Positions 32,410-47,583 of a stretch of DNA of 64,000 bases are shown here, piece after piece. Made by a program: the position numbers and the translations under genes. Position 1 is the first letter of the stretch, and the number at the start of each line of letters is the position of its first letter. Origin of the DNA: Adiantum capillus-veneris. Its lineage: Eukaryota; Streptophyta; Polypodiopsida; Polypodiales; Pteridaceae. The notes beneath the pieces were generated by a model. That model searched no databases and was not told the origin of the DNA. It saw only the letters and a program-made list of their open reading frames with translations. The stretch covers positions 141,390,640 to 141,454,639 of the forward strand of contig CM043955.1 in NCBI GenBank assembly GCA_014529385.2, read 5' to 3'.

Positions 32410-33245
32410 GAGTTTTCAAGATTTCCATTAAAGCTTAAACCTAAAATACAAGGTAGTCACTAAAGCTTACACCTAAGTGCAAAGTTACCATTAATGCTTA
32501 GCTTAAGAGTACAAATCTACCTTTAAAACTTAACTTAATGATGTATAGATACTCTTAGCACTTAACCTATTTGCGACGTTTCCATTAAAGCTTAAACCTA
32601 AAAATGCAAGGTAGTCACTAAAGCTTACACCTAAGTGCAAAGTTACCAATTAAAGCTTAGCTTACGAGAGCAAATCTACCTTTGAAGCTTAACTTTATAA
32701 TGCATAGATACTCTTATCACTTGACCTTGATTGCAAGGTTTCCATTAAAGCTTAAAACCTAAAAATACAAGGTAATCACTAAAGCTTACATCTAAGTGAA
32801 AAGTTACCATTAAAGCTTAGCTTACGAGAGCAAATCTACCTTTGAAGCTTAGCTTTATGATGCGTAGATACTCTTATCACTTAACCCTAATTGCAAGGTT
32901 TCCATTAAAGCTTAAAACCTAAAAATGCAAGGTAATCACTAAAGCTTACATCTAAGTGCAAAGTTACCATTAAAGCTTAGCTTATGAGAGCAAATCTACC
33001 TTTGAAGCTTAACTTGATGATGCATAGATACTCTTATCACTTAACCCTAATTGCAAGGTTTTCATTAAAGCTTAAAACCTAAAAATGCAAGGTAATCACT
33101 AAAGCTTACATCTAAGTGCAAAGTTACCATTAAAGCTTAGCTTACAAGTGCAAATCTACTTTTGAAGCGTAATTTAATGATGCTTAACTACCATTAATAC
33201 TTAACCCTAATTCTAAGGTTGCCATTAAAGCTTAAACCTAAAATG
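32410..33245. repeat. 160-bp tandem array in the right LTR of C
   Basis: ATACTCTTAT recurs at 32707, 32867 and 33027, exactly 160 bp apart, with the same AAAGCTTA subrepeats as in the left LTR. About five units are present. Confidence 0.93.
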
Positions 33246-34109
33246 ATTCACATAAACCTTCCTAGTATTAAAACGCATGGATTAATTAATCCTACTAGAA
33301 ATGAAGGTTACCTCCTCTAAACAAGAGGGAAGTGGGGTTGAAGTCCTTCTTGAAGAGATGTGAGGTTCAAGGAAGAAGGAAAGGGATTTATGGTGAAGAG
33401 GTTGGAGAGAGGAGCTTCTTCACAAAACCCTCAAGGGTTTGGCCTTCAAGAGAGGAAGAGGTTTGAGGGTTTGGCCTTCAAGAGAGAGAGAGAGACCAAG
33501 AGCAAGGTTTAATGGAAACCTTGATTTACTTAAGCATAATGTTGAGCATGGCAAGTATGCAAGTAGCTTAGCATTATGTGTGTCCAAATAGAAAGGAGGG
33601 AGGGGTGCTTATATAGGAAATGGAGGGTGGAATTTTCTTCTCAATTCCTATTGGACCCCAATTTCTCTTCTCAATTCCTTTTGGACCCCAATTCTCTTCT
33701 CATTTCCTATTGGACCCCAAATTCTCTTCTCAAATGTTATTGGACCCTATTTCTCTTCTCAAATGCTATTGGACCCTAATTCTCTTCTTAATTCCTATTG
33801 GACCCCAATTTTCTTCTTAGTTCTTATCTCTTAACTTTATCTTTCAATCAAGTTAGTCCCCTTTTCTCCCAGTTCCCGATCTAGATCAGTTTCCACACGG
33901 TTTTTGATGAAGAAGTATAAAAATTATCTTAGTCTTTTTGGAAAAATGTAAGGATGACGTAATTTCTTATCCAAATATCCCTGTCTTTTCATTCTGGAGT
34001 ATAATTTCGTTGTCCGCATGACTTCTTTGTCGGTCTTTCTTTTTCTAAATTATTTTCTAAACAAAAAAAAAGTTCTGAATGGCTCTAGGGTTTAGTGAGC
34101 GACCTTACA

Positions 34110-34335
34110 TCAGGCAAAGTTTTTTGATGTCTTCTAATTAAACTTTCAATTTTTGAACCCTTTCACAGTTCTCTACATGTATTTCCTCTCTCTCTTGATC
34201 AGAGTTATCCTCAGAACTTGAGGAAACGGAACCATCTCTACGGAGTGCCAATCCTCCGCTCTGGTGTCATCTTTACCTTCTGCACTGTTTCCTATTCTAG
34301 CTAGATCTGATTTGACATTTTCTAGATCCTCCATG
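34110..34335 (-). mobile_element. Fragment A' (right part)
   Basis: On the minus strand this matches element A at about 5087-5355, the acidic linker before the protease, with GKDDTRAEDWH against GKDEIRAEDWH in A. It continues the fragment at 20538-20837 across the C insertion. Confidence 0.8.
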
Positions 34336-36202
34336 GATTTCAAACTCATGGGTTTGATGTAAATTGTAAGAATAGGCTTTGGTACACAAAAGGTGAAATT
34401 TGATTGAGGGGTTTGGCTTGAACCAATTTTCATAATTAGTTTGTAGATTTTTTGAGCTTTGTACACAAGCTCTTAGCCTCTTTTGAGTTTTGAATTCACA
34501 AAGGAGTCTTATAGGCTCTTGCCAAAGTGGGTGTTGAGTTGAAAATTTTGTTGGATGTGTGATGATCAGCCCTGTGGGAAAAATATATGATTTTTTTCTT
34601 AGATTGGAGATCTAAGCTTTAGTTAACTTCCAACCTATGGGTATGTTCCCCTTGATGTTTTAAGGCTACTGAACGATATGTACCATAAATGTGGCCTCCC
34701 ATGGAAGACTTCTATCACTTTTTGACTTCTAGCAAGGTGAGCCAATGAGATTCTTGGCATTGGGTAAGTCCAATACATTTGGAACTTCATAGGAATTAGT
34801 TTATGGATTAGGATAAAACCGTTTGGCTAAAACAAGATCTGGCTATTGTTCTCAATATGAATAAGGTAGAGAAAAAATCATGATTTTTTCCTAACTAGCA
34901 CAAGTAGACAATGTTTCAATTATGTGACTATTTCCACGTGAACATATACTCCCTCAAGACACACTTGATGTGTCACTCTATCTAATGGAAGCCATCACTA
35001 TTGTTATTAGCCTTTTGTCGTGTGAATGAAGCTTTGACTGTTGTCTTGGACCGTAGGCTGAAGCCTCGCAATATGTATAATGTGGGACATGATGTAGTAT
35101 ACATGTAGAAGCTATGTACTAAAGTGTGACCCCATTATGATGTCATTTGGATGACCTTTAGTGATTTCAATACTTTCGACGTCCAAGAGCCTCTTTGCTT
35201 GCATCACTTTGCAGGTAGAGTTTTTGGTGAGACTCCTTCACAAATTTTGGTAGCTTTGATGCTTTTAATATGCAAGTTGGGTTTGGTCCTCATTTGATCG
35301 AGTTATGCTCTTTTGAATCTTGACCAAATGACATCCAATTAGACTTTGGAAGTTGCTATCACTTCATAGACTGTTTGTAATTGTATTCTGCTTTTCTTGC
35401 AATTTTTTTGCTTTCTGTTTTCTTTTAAAATTATAGAAAAGCAAAGCATGCCCGAGAAAAAAGATAAAAACTACAAAAATAAGTGAAAATTTTCTAGAAT
35501 ATGTACATAAGTAGTACTCACACCTAAGGGCTCATATCTAACGTTTGTCCCTTACTCTTTATATACTTCATCTTCTCATGGCATAAAATCAAAATTTTGT
35601 GAAAGGAAAAATCAAACGCAAATTTCAACACCACAGTCGATAAAACAATGCCCTTTTCTCATTTCATCAATAGGGTCTACATTCAGAATGCCTCCCCCCT
35701 TCTAATTGGAGTTCTCCTGAATGACAGTAAGCCGCCAGGGTTGTGATGACAGTGAGCCGTCAGGGTTGTGATGTGCATGGGAATCAAAACAGTGCCTTAT
35801 GCACATCACAACCCTGACGACACTGAGCCGTCAGGGTTGTGATGTGCATGGGCATCAAAGCAGTGCCTTATGCATACTCAATCAATGCATAGAAATATTA
35901 ATGTTGTGTGAGAGGTGGGTCTAAGATAATTGTTGAAGGACATTTGGCAATGAGAATGACCCGTTCCTACACTAATGAGCACAAACCACGTTACAAGTGT
36001 TGTAAGTCGACAACATTCAGTCATTGGAAATTGTTGTGGTTTATTTGAAGAACGTCTTGGGATTATGGTTGCCATGAGATGAATATGACTTATTTGCTTT
36101 GGAATCCATAGCATGTGTGTCAATTTTTGAGTGGTAATTAGTTGCTTAGGTACCCATACTTGTTTGTATTTGACAACTTGTGTTTTCTTGACCTTTGAAG
36201 TA
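34336..36202. other. Unassigned intergenic sequence
   Basis: About 1.9 kb of A/T-rich DNA. I see no domain, splice pattern or terminal repeats, apart from the inverted and direct repeats at 35756-35880. Confidence 0.4.
35756..35880. repeat. Perfect 21-bp inverted repeat plus 72-bp direct repeat
   Basis: Arms 35758-35778 and 35799-35819 are exact reverse complements around a 20-nt loop. The block of about 50 bp starting GCCGTCAGGGTTGTG at 35756 recurs 72 bp later at 35828, but there without the return arm. A further partial copy lies near 35731. Confidence 0.93.
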
Positions 36203-36753
36203 TTGGTGAGAGTTCATGAGGTGTGTGGCTATGGAGTCCTTGAGTTTCTCCTTGATCATGTGACTTGATTAACACTAATCAATGCTTAATTCTCTTCCAC
36301 TATGCCTCTCTCATACTTTTTGTGATTGCTGATGATGCTTTGAGTAGCTAGATCATACCCATTTGTGGTTAATCCCTCTCTAATCTTGTGTGATTGACCT
36401 TTTTTGCTTGTGTGTGCATGTAGGTTTGATTGGAGTGTGGTGCTCAATAGATCTATGTGTGTGTGCTTGTGATTACTTTGTTGCATGATAAGATTAGTGT
36501 TGTGTGGATCTTGCAATTGTTAGTGTGTGTGATTGGGCTAATCTGAGGTGAAGGAAAAGGATGTGGAGACTGCCAATCATTGTGGCTTAGCTCCTCCAAA
36601 GACCGAGAAGCTCACCTCGTAGAGTCACCATTCGTGTTGCCATGATTAGCTCACTAATTGTGTGAGTCTTTCCATGCCCTAGACAGGTAGCTCATCTCTC
36701 CATATTGATAATTTTGTTGGTCATTGGAGCTATGCTATGGTGGCACCCCCAAC
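36203..36753 (+). repeat. E5 LTR (3' part), Tat/Athila-like
   Basis: The first 290 bp match the LTR piece at about 61390-61671. The segment ends CCCCCAACA immediately before a primer site. The upstream part of the LTR, seen at 61045-61390, is not recognisable here, so this copy is truncated on the left. Confidence 0.7.
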
Positions 36754-36774
36754 ATTTGATGCCTCTGCTAGGGA
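36754..36774 (+). promoter_or_regulatory. Primer binding site of E5, Tat/Athila type
   Basis: TTTGATGCCTCTGCTAGGGA directly after the LTR end resembles the TTTGGCGCCGTTGCCGGGGA site known from plant Athila/Tat elements, with several substitutions. It gives the plus orientation. Confidence 0.7.
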
Positions 36775-39808
<3,034 letters not shown>

Positions 39809-42552
39809 TTGCTAAGTAACATCAAGATCTGCTTAAAGATAGTTTTTACAAAGAAAGCCAGCATGGACACAAATCGAGTCGAGAATTCAAGTACGACAGA
39901 GCAAGCTAGTAGTAGTGGCAACATCGACACAAGTGCAAAAGAGCATCTTCTACAACTATATGGATACAATAGAGATAAATTTTTATATGAAAATTCAAAA
40001 GGCCATGGATACTTGATGAGCAGCAAAAGCAACACAGGAGCCAGGATCCTATTGATCATAGTGAAGCGAGATTCAGAGAACTCCTATATGTTCACAGACT
40101 TTAGTGGAGCCCGGTATTGCAAGCTTAAAGATGAAGTGTAGAAAATTGACCCAAGTGATTATCCAAAAAGCTGTACAAGCCAGCAAAGCATCCATTTAGT
40201 GCATATGCAATCAAGATCTTCGTACATGGATTACATTGGTCAAATTATAAATCAAGTGCCAATAATGGAAGATCCAATAGATCAACCAATTGAAGCCAAT
40301 CTAATTAGAGAACCAAGTCAAAGACATTATAAAGGTTAAGATAGAGCAATCAATAGCTTGATGCTTAGTGTTTTGAAAGAAGATGCCGACAACTTGGCAA
40401 GCACAGAAATAGAAGCTCCTCTACAAGAGCTTGACATGACAGAGCGAGCTGAAATACCACCAATCATGGTGTATTGCTCAAATTGTGGACGAAAAGGTGG
40501 ATAGTTTTTTGAAGATTATCCAAGAAATCTAGACAACAGGGACACTTCAGGTGCTAAGTAAGGTACAAAGAAATTTGGAAATGCAAATCTTGATGTAAGT
40601 GCATCTAACTCGTCAATTTTAATGCAATTAGATGATTCATCATTACCGTTAGAAGCATCAGTAACAGCACTGCAAGTTCAAATCAACATAAAGATGCACA
40701 GGCATCTGAAAATCTTAAAATTGATTCTTTGAACAAACAAATTCCTGCATGAATTTGGTCAAAGTGTCTACATATGACCGAATATTGATAAGATTGTTAG
40801 GTTTGCAAATGATTATGCATCCACTGCCACAAGTGTGCAATCATTCACGAGTCTAAGGGACACATCAAACAGAATGATGTTAGCATTATATGGCACCCAT
40901 ACTTCATATGCACACGATGTAGAACAAAAAGAGCAACTGTAAAAAAAGGATGAACCAGAGTTTGAACAGCCTACATCCCACCGCATAGAAGTGTGTCTAG
41001 TGATAGATAAAAAAGGATGGTTCATTTTAGAGGATAAAAACTATTATAGCCCATCCTCTCTAGAGCTCAAGGATATTACCCAAGTGAACCCACAAATCTG
41101 TTCAAATCCAAACTCTCCTCCATCAGAAATGAAGCTTCGGTGTTGTGACAAAAAATGAGCATATACTTTGACCAAAAAAGTCGTAGATATAGACTAGAGT
41201 CTAAGAACTATGATTCCTTGGGTCCTGAAACCATATAATCTCATATCATAGGAGCCCCATGGGATAGAAAATATCAGGGCAAAGATAGTGCTATCTACAG
41301 CTTGATTTGGGGAATAATCTATCATGTTTTATGAAGATACATAGGAAACTATGCAGAAGGGTTACAGATTCCAAACATAAACAATAATACCCAAAGTGTG
41401 CCTTCGCAATCTCAAAAGGTACTACATCAAAGCCAAATAGTTTAGAACTCTCATATAATAAAGCAGGCTATAGTGATCACCCTATGAAGGGGGGAGCTGT
41501 AAATTCAGCTCTTGTATTAGAAACCGCAATAATAGCTAGAGCCTCTAGCCAATAGACCCCTTCAAACCAAAAACCATTGAGAGATAATATGGTTGTTGGA
41601 AGTTTCCAATTGAACTAGATTCCATCAGAGTCCGCAAATAAATTCCTCTATGACGATCATCAGAGACACAAGTTTCAACTGATCTCCACAAGTCAAAGCC
41701 AAAAGCCGACAAATCCCATAGTGTTCAAACATTTACATGTGACCAAGCTCACATATGTATATCTAGATGAAATTTCAATGGTTATCATCAGGTTCATGAC
41801 CTTGTACAAACCCTTATGGATGGTATGACTGAAGTCAAAGACTATCTGAAGATGATGCAAAGCCTCGAGCTACCAGAACAGGTGACAAAAGTGTCAAAAT
41901 CAATGAAAGCTAAAGTCCAGAAAGATATACAAAGGTCACCACCAAAATCTCCTTCAAAGAGACAGATTCTGCAAGATAGTATAATGGATCTTCTAAGATC
42001 AAAGGTTACTAAGATGCAGGGAGACAATGTTCAACAATTGCAAGCAAGAAGTGCAATATTACAGCCAATGGAGTCAACATCAATTGAAGAAGGTGGTCAA
42101 AGAAAAGAAAATGCAGATAAAGCTTAACAAAAGGACACCACCACAACAAAAGTAGTCAAATCAGACACAAATCTTAAGACGATCAAGTGCAACATTACTG
42201 GTGATTACAAAGAAAAGCTGTCAAGTGAAGTAAAGCTAGATTTTTTGCTAGACAAGAACCTCATGTCTTTTCACACTTGGAAAAAATGTGGCCAACCACA
42301 GCTGGAAGATGCTCCTGAATTCATGAGCATGTATGGAAACAAACAAACACAATGCTGGGGAATCATCTCCACTTCCATTCAAGTAGGTCCATAGATCATC
42401 ATCGCCTAATTCCACGTGATCACATCAAAGGATATACCAGAGAACATCATATTGGGAATGTCCCTGGACCAAAAGGTCTTAGAGGTACAAAATTCAATGA
42501 AGATGCAGCCATCAAAGAAAAAAAAGAGGGAAAACCAGGAGCTTTGGGTTTA
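39809..42552 (+). pseudogene. gag region relic of E5
   Basis: Only broken openings remain: 39809-40141, 41816-42127 (KSMKAKVQKDIQRSPPKSPS, basic) and 42352-42564. Near 40470 the text YCSNCGRKGG looks like the first half of a CCHC knuckle whose His position is lost. The region sits between a retroelement leader and a pol, which is the main reason to call it gag. At about 42553 the sequence becomes homologous to the F protease region, so this part may come from a different element than the pol that follows. Confidence 0.5.
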
Positions 42553-43730
42553 GGATTTGATTAGCAAACCATGCCAAAGTGAAGTGTTTGGGGATGATTA
42601 AGATCTGGAAGTTGAAGTCTTTAACGTGAAGGTTATAGTAAACTTTCATGTTATGCCAACTGGCCTGGAAGCTTTTCCTCTCATTTGGGAACGACCTTGG
42701 TTGAGAGATGTTGGTGCTATGCAAGATTGGGGGAAGGGCACAATCTGTCTATATGGTAGGAAGGGTGAAAAGAGGGTGTTTGATATGACTACCAAGCAAC
42801 ATTTGGCACTAGAAGACGTGAGTGAAAATGATGAACCAAAAGTTATCAGTGAAGATAGTTATGAAGATTCAGAAAGTAGCTTTGCTTCCAGTTCCAGTGA
42901 TGAGGGTGAAGTGTCGTTCTTGTTGTTGGACGAGGAGAAGAGGGAAGTGGGTGAAATGTTTCAAGTGTTAAGGAATATAAATGCTTCAAGCTGTCTAAAG
43001 AAACTTGAGGAGTTTATGCAGCCTAAAGAGAAATTTCTAGTGAACAAGGAGTTGATTCAAAATATGTTGTTGACACAAGGAGAAAGAAGGGAGTACTTAA
43101 CAATGTTGGACAAGTTTCCAAATCTTTTCATCACTTCATATCAAGAAATAAGGGGTTTTGTTGGAAATCCTATGAAGATTGAACTAGTTGAAGGGGCAAA
43201 GCGAATAAGATAGAAATTAAGAAGGATGGTTAAGGAACAGATGAATTCCTTAAAGGAATAAGTGGATAAACTTTTGGATGCAGGGTTCACTGTGCTAGCT
43301 GACAATGCTAAATGGGTGATCCTTGTTGTGGTCACTCTAAAGAAAGAGGGACATTAGAGAGTTTGTGTTGATTATAAGCCATTAAATGCATTGACCAAGA
43401 AAGATCCTTATCCCTTATCTTTCATTGATCAACTTTTAGATGCAAGGGCTGGCTTTGAAAGATACAGTGTCTGTGATGGTTATTCAGGATATTTTCAGCT
43501 TATCCTTGCTCTTGAAGACCGAAAAAAAACTACTTTTATCACTCCATGGGGTTTTTCTACTTTTTCTGCCTTCCTTTTAGGTTAACAAATGGGCTTGGAC
43601 CTTTTAAAAGAAAAGTGGATTGGATCCTTACCCCATTTCTTGGGATGTTTGTCAAAGGATTCATAGATGATTTCTCTGTATAGAGTTCAAGGAAAGAGCA
43701 TGTTCAAAAGCTTGAAATGAATTTTTCAAG
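42553..43730 (+). pseudogene. Protease end and reverse transcriptase of element E
   Basis: The segment starts inside the protease domain, after the active site, which is missing (compare F at 47150-47215). It holds FHVMPTGLEAFPLIWERPWL, an acidic linker, and the RT start NPMKIELVEGAKRIR. After a stop, RT continues with DPYPLSFIDQLLDARAGFER, VCDGYSGYFQL and, near 43660, GFIDDFSV with the catalytic DD. Several stops and frameshifts break it. Close similarity to F shows that both belong to one family. Confidence 0.83.
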
Positions 43731-43788
43731 GTATGATGAATGCAAAGGTCAGTTGAACCCTAAGAAGTGTCATTTGGCGTAGCCAAGG

Positions 43789-44460
43789 GTGAAGCTTCTT
43801 GGACATGTGATTTCAAAAAATGGGATTGAAGAAGATCTAGAGAAAGTGAAAGATTTGTTATTGCTGTCATCTCCAAATGATACAAGACAATTGGCCACTT
43901 TCATACAAAAGGTTAAATATCTGTGTCAATTCATGCCTTTGACATCACAATTATTGTATCCATGGCAGCAAGAAGTTAAGAATGATCCCTTGGAGTGGAC
44001 ATGTGACTGTGAAGATGTTTTTGATATAGTCAAATAAGTTTTGAGTACACTACCCATTATGCAAGCTCCTGGCTTGGAAAAAGAGTTTTATTTTAATCCA
44101 TCAGTGGGAGATGATGTCATTGGGGCCATGTTGTTGCAAAGGGGGAAGGAATCTCAGTATATGAATCTTGTTCATTATGCTAGCAAAGTGAAGACTCCTC
44201 ATGAAAGAGATTACTTTGAAATTGAATTGGTGATAACCAGTATGGTTTATGCTTGCAGACGATTAAGACATTACTTGTTGCAAAAGGCGTTCACTTTCCT
44301 TACCAGCTATTCATTGCTTCCTCAGCTATTTAATGATTTGAATATATCCAAAACAGTGATGAAATGGGTTATTGAACTTGAGGAGTTTCAGTTTACCTTT
44401 TTGGTAGAAGAGAGTACTCGGGCTACCCTGGTAGATTTACTCACTTATAAAGATACTGTT
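43789..44460 (+). pseudogene. RT connection and first RNase H of element E
   Basis: KLLGHVISKNGIEEDLEKVK marks the RT connection. After a stop at 44038 the first, gypsy-type RNase H follows: LPIMQAPGLEKEFYFNPSVG, then VHYASKVKTPHERDYFEIEL and RRLRHYLLQKAFTFLTSY. Acidic residues expected at the catalytic sites are partly replaced (for example YFNPS where FVDAS is usual). In the Tat lineage the first RNase H is often degenerate beside a second one, which agrees with the next entry. Confidence 0.8.
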
Positions 44461-44890
44461 GTTTTTTTTAAGGAAGAGGTGGTGCCAAAGAAGAAAGTAA
44501 AGACTCTTGCCATATATGATGCTTCACTATTATATTTTGATGGCTCTTATCAAAGAAGTCATGATGCTGATTTGGGAGGCATTGTCATTTATGATGCACA
44601 AGGAAAACTTGTAAGGAGACAAGGGCTAAAACTTGATGCAAAAAACCAACAATGAAGTAGAATACATGGCTCTTGAAAGTGGATTTCACATATGCTTACA
44701 GTTGGGAATTAGACGCTTACAGATCAAAGGAGATGCCTTGTTGGTCGTGAAGCAAGTATTGGAAGTATGGAAGAATAAGAATCCTAAACTAAAGAATTTA
44801 TGCGTCAAGGTAAAATCATTGCTCAAAAATTTTGAAGCATGGAGTTTGCAGCATATTGAGAGGTCTCAAAGTGAAGAAGCTCATGATGTT
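44461..44890 (+). pseudogene. Second RNase H (aRNH type) of element E
   Basis: LYFDGSYQRSHDADLGGIVI carries the first Asp of an RNase H fold. After a one-frame shift near 44640, NNEVEYMALESGF gives the Glu and LQIKGDALLVVKQVLEVW the second Asp. ERSQSEEAHDVAQEM matches the C-terminal part. A second RNase H between the gypsy RNase H and integrase is a mark of the Tat lineage. Confidence 0.82.
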
Positions 44891-46200
44891 GCCCAAGAAA
44901 TGATCACTTGTGTGTTTGTGTTGAAGGAAAATGCCCCTTTATATCATGGGAGGGAATTGTTATCAAAGGAAATATATTTTTTATTGACAGGTGTTTTACC
45001 TGAAAGCCTACCATCCTCCAAAAAGTATGCTTTTATAAGAAAATCTAGGAGGTGCAAAATGCTTGATGACATGCTTTACATGAAAGGAAGTGATTTGGTT
45101 TTGCATCATGTGCCCTGGAAAGAGGAAATTTACAAGATTTTGGAAGAAAATCATGAGGGATCTTGTGGAGGCCATTTTTCCATGAAGATCATGTTGCATA
45201 GCATTTGCAAGAAGGCTATGTGTGGCCAAACATTTAGCGGGATGTTAACCATTGGTGCAAGTCTTGTTTGCCTTGTCAGAAAATGGGAAAGAGAATTTTG
45301 AAGCCCGAGTTATGAAAGACATTTATAGCTTTTGATGTGTTTGAAAAATGGGGTCTTGATGCTATTGGACCCTTACCCATGATGACAAGTAAAAGCAATG
45401 CTTACATCTTGAATGCAATGGATTATTTGTCACGTTGGGCACCAGCCAAAGCTGTCAAACAAATTACTAGTAAGGAAATGGGAAAGTTTGTATATGAGCA
45501 TATATGCTACAAATTTGGTGTGCCACTAGAACTACTTTCTGATAGAGGACTGGGATTTATAGGAGAGCTATTTGATTTCCTATCAGAAAAGCTCAATATA
45601 CAGCATAGTTACAACTCTCCTTATTATCCACAATGCAATGGTCTCAATAAGAGGTTCAATGGAGAGTTGGTGAAAATATTAACAAAGATGACCCCGACAC
45701 ATGGGAAAACTTGGGATTTAGAGTTACCTTGTGCATTATGGGCCTACAAAATTGCTATCAAAACAAGCATAGGGTTTTCTCCTTACCACTTTGTCTATGG
45801 CAAAGAAGCATTATTCCCAATTGAAGTGGAGATTTCTGCACTCAAATTACTATCAAAGGGAGATGAAGAGCAAAGAGATACCTGGCACAAAAGGCTATTG
45901 GATCTATAATGTTTGCAATTGGACAAAGCTTTGGCTTTAAGCTACTATGAGGAAGTGTCAAAGAAAGCTCAGATAAAGGCTATTGAATGTGTGAAAGATA
46001 AGGGAATTGAAAAGGGTGATCTTATGTTGTGATACAATAGTAAGTTGGACAATACTTTCTAGAAAAAGTTTCAAATTAAGTGGGAAGTTCTTTTTATTTT
46101 TGTGAAAAAATTTGACAATGGCACATATTAGTTGGCAGATTTGAGTGGTGCAAAACCTGAATACCATGTTAATGGCTATATTCTAAAGAAATATATATGA
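44891..46200 (+). pseudogene. Integrase of element E
   Basis: The zinc module is partly readable (HEGSCGGHFS, then CLVRKW in place of a full Cys pair). The core 45337-45909 has GLDAIGPLPMMTSKSNAYIL (first Asp) and LLSDRGLGFIG (second Asp). At the third site the text is PYYPQCNGLNKRFNGELV, so Lys stands where catalytic Glu is expected. GFSPYHFVYGKEALFP follows. The C-terminal domain ends near 46200 with LADLSGAKPEYHVNGYILK. Stops and frameshifts separate the parts. Confidence 0.87.
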
Positions 46201-47125
46201 TGTTTGATGAAAATTGTGACAGATGAGATGCTATCAATGGGGGAAGACAATGTAAAGACATGTGGAAGTGTGAATGAGGTTTCTGGGAATGATCTATAGC
46301 AGTTGCTCACCCTAGAAACCTTTGTTTTTCATGAATGATCAAGTAGATCAAGGGGGTTAGAAAGCTATGTCAGACATTTTTTGGACGAGCATAAAGTCAT
46401 TAGATCATGCCAAAAATCTTACTAGCTAGCCTCATGTATATATGTGTACATAGTGCTTCAAGTCTTGGAAGTGACCATGTACAAAGGTTTGGTTTTTCCA
46501 AGCTTGGGAGCTGATGTTTTAGGTTGTTCAAGTCCCCAAAACATGGTTTTCAATAAGTATTTTTAGTCGTGCTTTATAGCTTGTGAATCGGACTTGTACA
46601 TTATGAGTTATGTGCATCCGATGTGGGCGGTCTTGACTTATAACGTGGTTGCAGATACATGCAACAAAGGCAATTAGACTAGCTTGATGAATTCCAAAGT
46701 AATAGGCTCCAAGCCGTGCTTTACAGTGTTGCATTTGATACCCAAAGCGATGCACTATGCTCCACGGTAATTGGTCCTGAGAAGGGGTCAAGCTGGAAAT
46801 TTTTTGTGGGGAGAGAGGGGACTTGGGGAACAGTGGAAGGAATGTTCCATGTGTCCCAACACTTGCACAACTTCCAAAGAGCTCATTTTTTAGCAAGAAA
46901 GAGTACACCCCTGATTTCGAGTGGCCCTAACCCTTTCATCCTTCACCTGATAGGGAGGAAAGTGGATTGTACTTTTGGATAGTTGATGAATATGGTGCCC
47001 AAACTTAAGAGGTAGTGGAAGTCATTAGTGAATCCAAAAAAAGAGCTAAAGCATGGACAAGTCAGAGTGTTGTATGTGGGAGAGTACCCGACATTTGTCT
47101 TGTGGTGAATGCTTGGCACAAAGGT
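46201..47125 (+). repeat. 3' untranslated region and LTR fragment after element E
   Basis: 46226-46793 matches 48160-48787 after F. At 46794, after GAAGGGGTCAAGC (a purine-rich tract), a segment starting TGGAAATTTTTTGTGG matches the LTR start at 48788. Its middle is deleted: the part after about 46865 matches F's LTR near 49160-49290. TGGTGCCCAAAC near 46992 resembles the primer-site candidate of element A. Confidence 0.65.
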
Positions 47126-47211
47126 GTGGGCATGAGAGAGGCCTACATTGATGGAGGTGCTCAAGTTTGTGGGCATGAGAGAGGCCTACATTGATGGAGG
47201 TGCTCAAGTTT
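47126..47211. repeat. 43-bp tandem duplication over the F protease active site
   Basis: 47126-47168 is repeated exactly at 47169-47211. The unit codes the YIDGGAQV active-site block, so the motif occurs twice in different frames. Confidence 0.95.
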
Positions 47212-47509
47212 GTGTGATCACACAGTCATGTGTCCATAGACTGGGTCTCATTACATGTGGAAGCTCACGGTTCAAGATTCGACTAGCAAACCATGCCAAA
47301 GTGAAGTGTTTGGGGATGATTAAGAATTTGGAAGTTGAAGTCTTCAATGTGAAGATTATATTAAACTTTCATGATATGCCAGTTGGCTTGGGAGCTTTTC
47401 CTCCCATTTTGGAACAACCTTGGTTGAGAGTTGTTGGTGTTGTGCAAGATTGGTGCAAGGGCACAATCTGTGTGTATGGCAAGAAGGGTGAAAAGAGGGT
47501 GTTGGATAT

Positions 47510-47583
47510 GACTACCAAGCAACATTTGGCATTAGAAGATGTTAGTGACTACCAAGCAACATTTGGCATTAGAAAATGTTAGT
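47510..47583. repeat. 37-bp tandem duplication in F
   Basis: 47510-47546 is repeated at 47547-47583 with one mismatch. It duplicates the TTKQHLALEDVS block just after the protease. Confidence 0.95.

Larger units (their letters stand above)
20838..34109 (-). mobile_element. Element C: LTR retrotransposon with 3.5-kb LTRs, internally deleted
   Basis: Direct repeats at 20838-24398 and 27973-34109 (the second split by insert D) are LTRs of about 3.56 and 3.53 kb. On the minus strand they start TGTAAGGTC or TGCAAGGTC and end GGCCCTCACA. The primer site next to the right LTR shows that it is the 5' LTR. The flanks read TCAGA on the left and TCAGG on the right, a 5-bp target duplication with one change. 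The internal region is only 3,574 bp and holds an integrase remnant, so the copy cannot be autonomous. Confidence 0.92.
27973..34109 (-). repeat. 5' LTR of element C, split by insert D
   Basis: LTR sequence runs over 27973-28681 and 31288-34109, about 3.53 kb without the insert. It matches the left LTR in order, including the 160-bp array and the CCAAT-TATA promoter (TATATAAG at 33615-33608). The outer end reads TGTAAGGTCGC on the minus strand. Confidence 0.93.

Noticed and set aside
46528-46908. 126-codon minus-strand frame after element E
   Set aside because: It lies antisense to a 3' untranslated region and LTR start that recur after F, where the frame is not kept.
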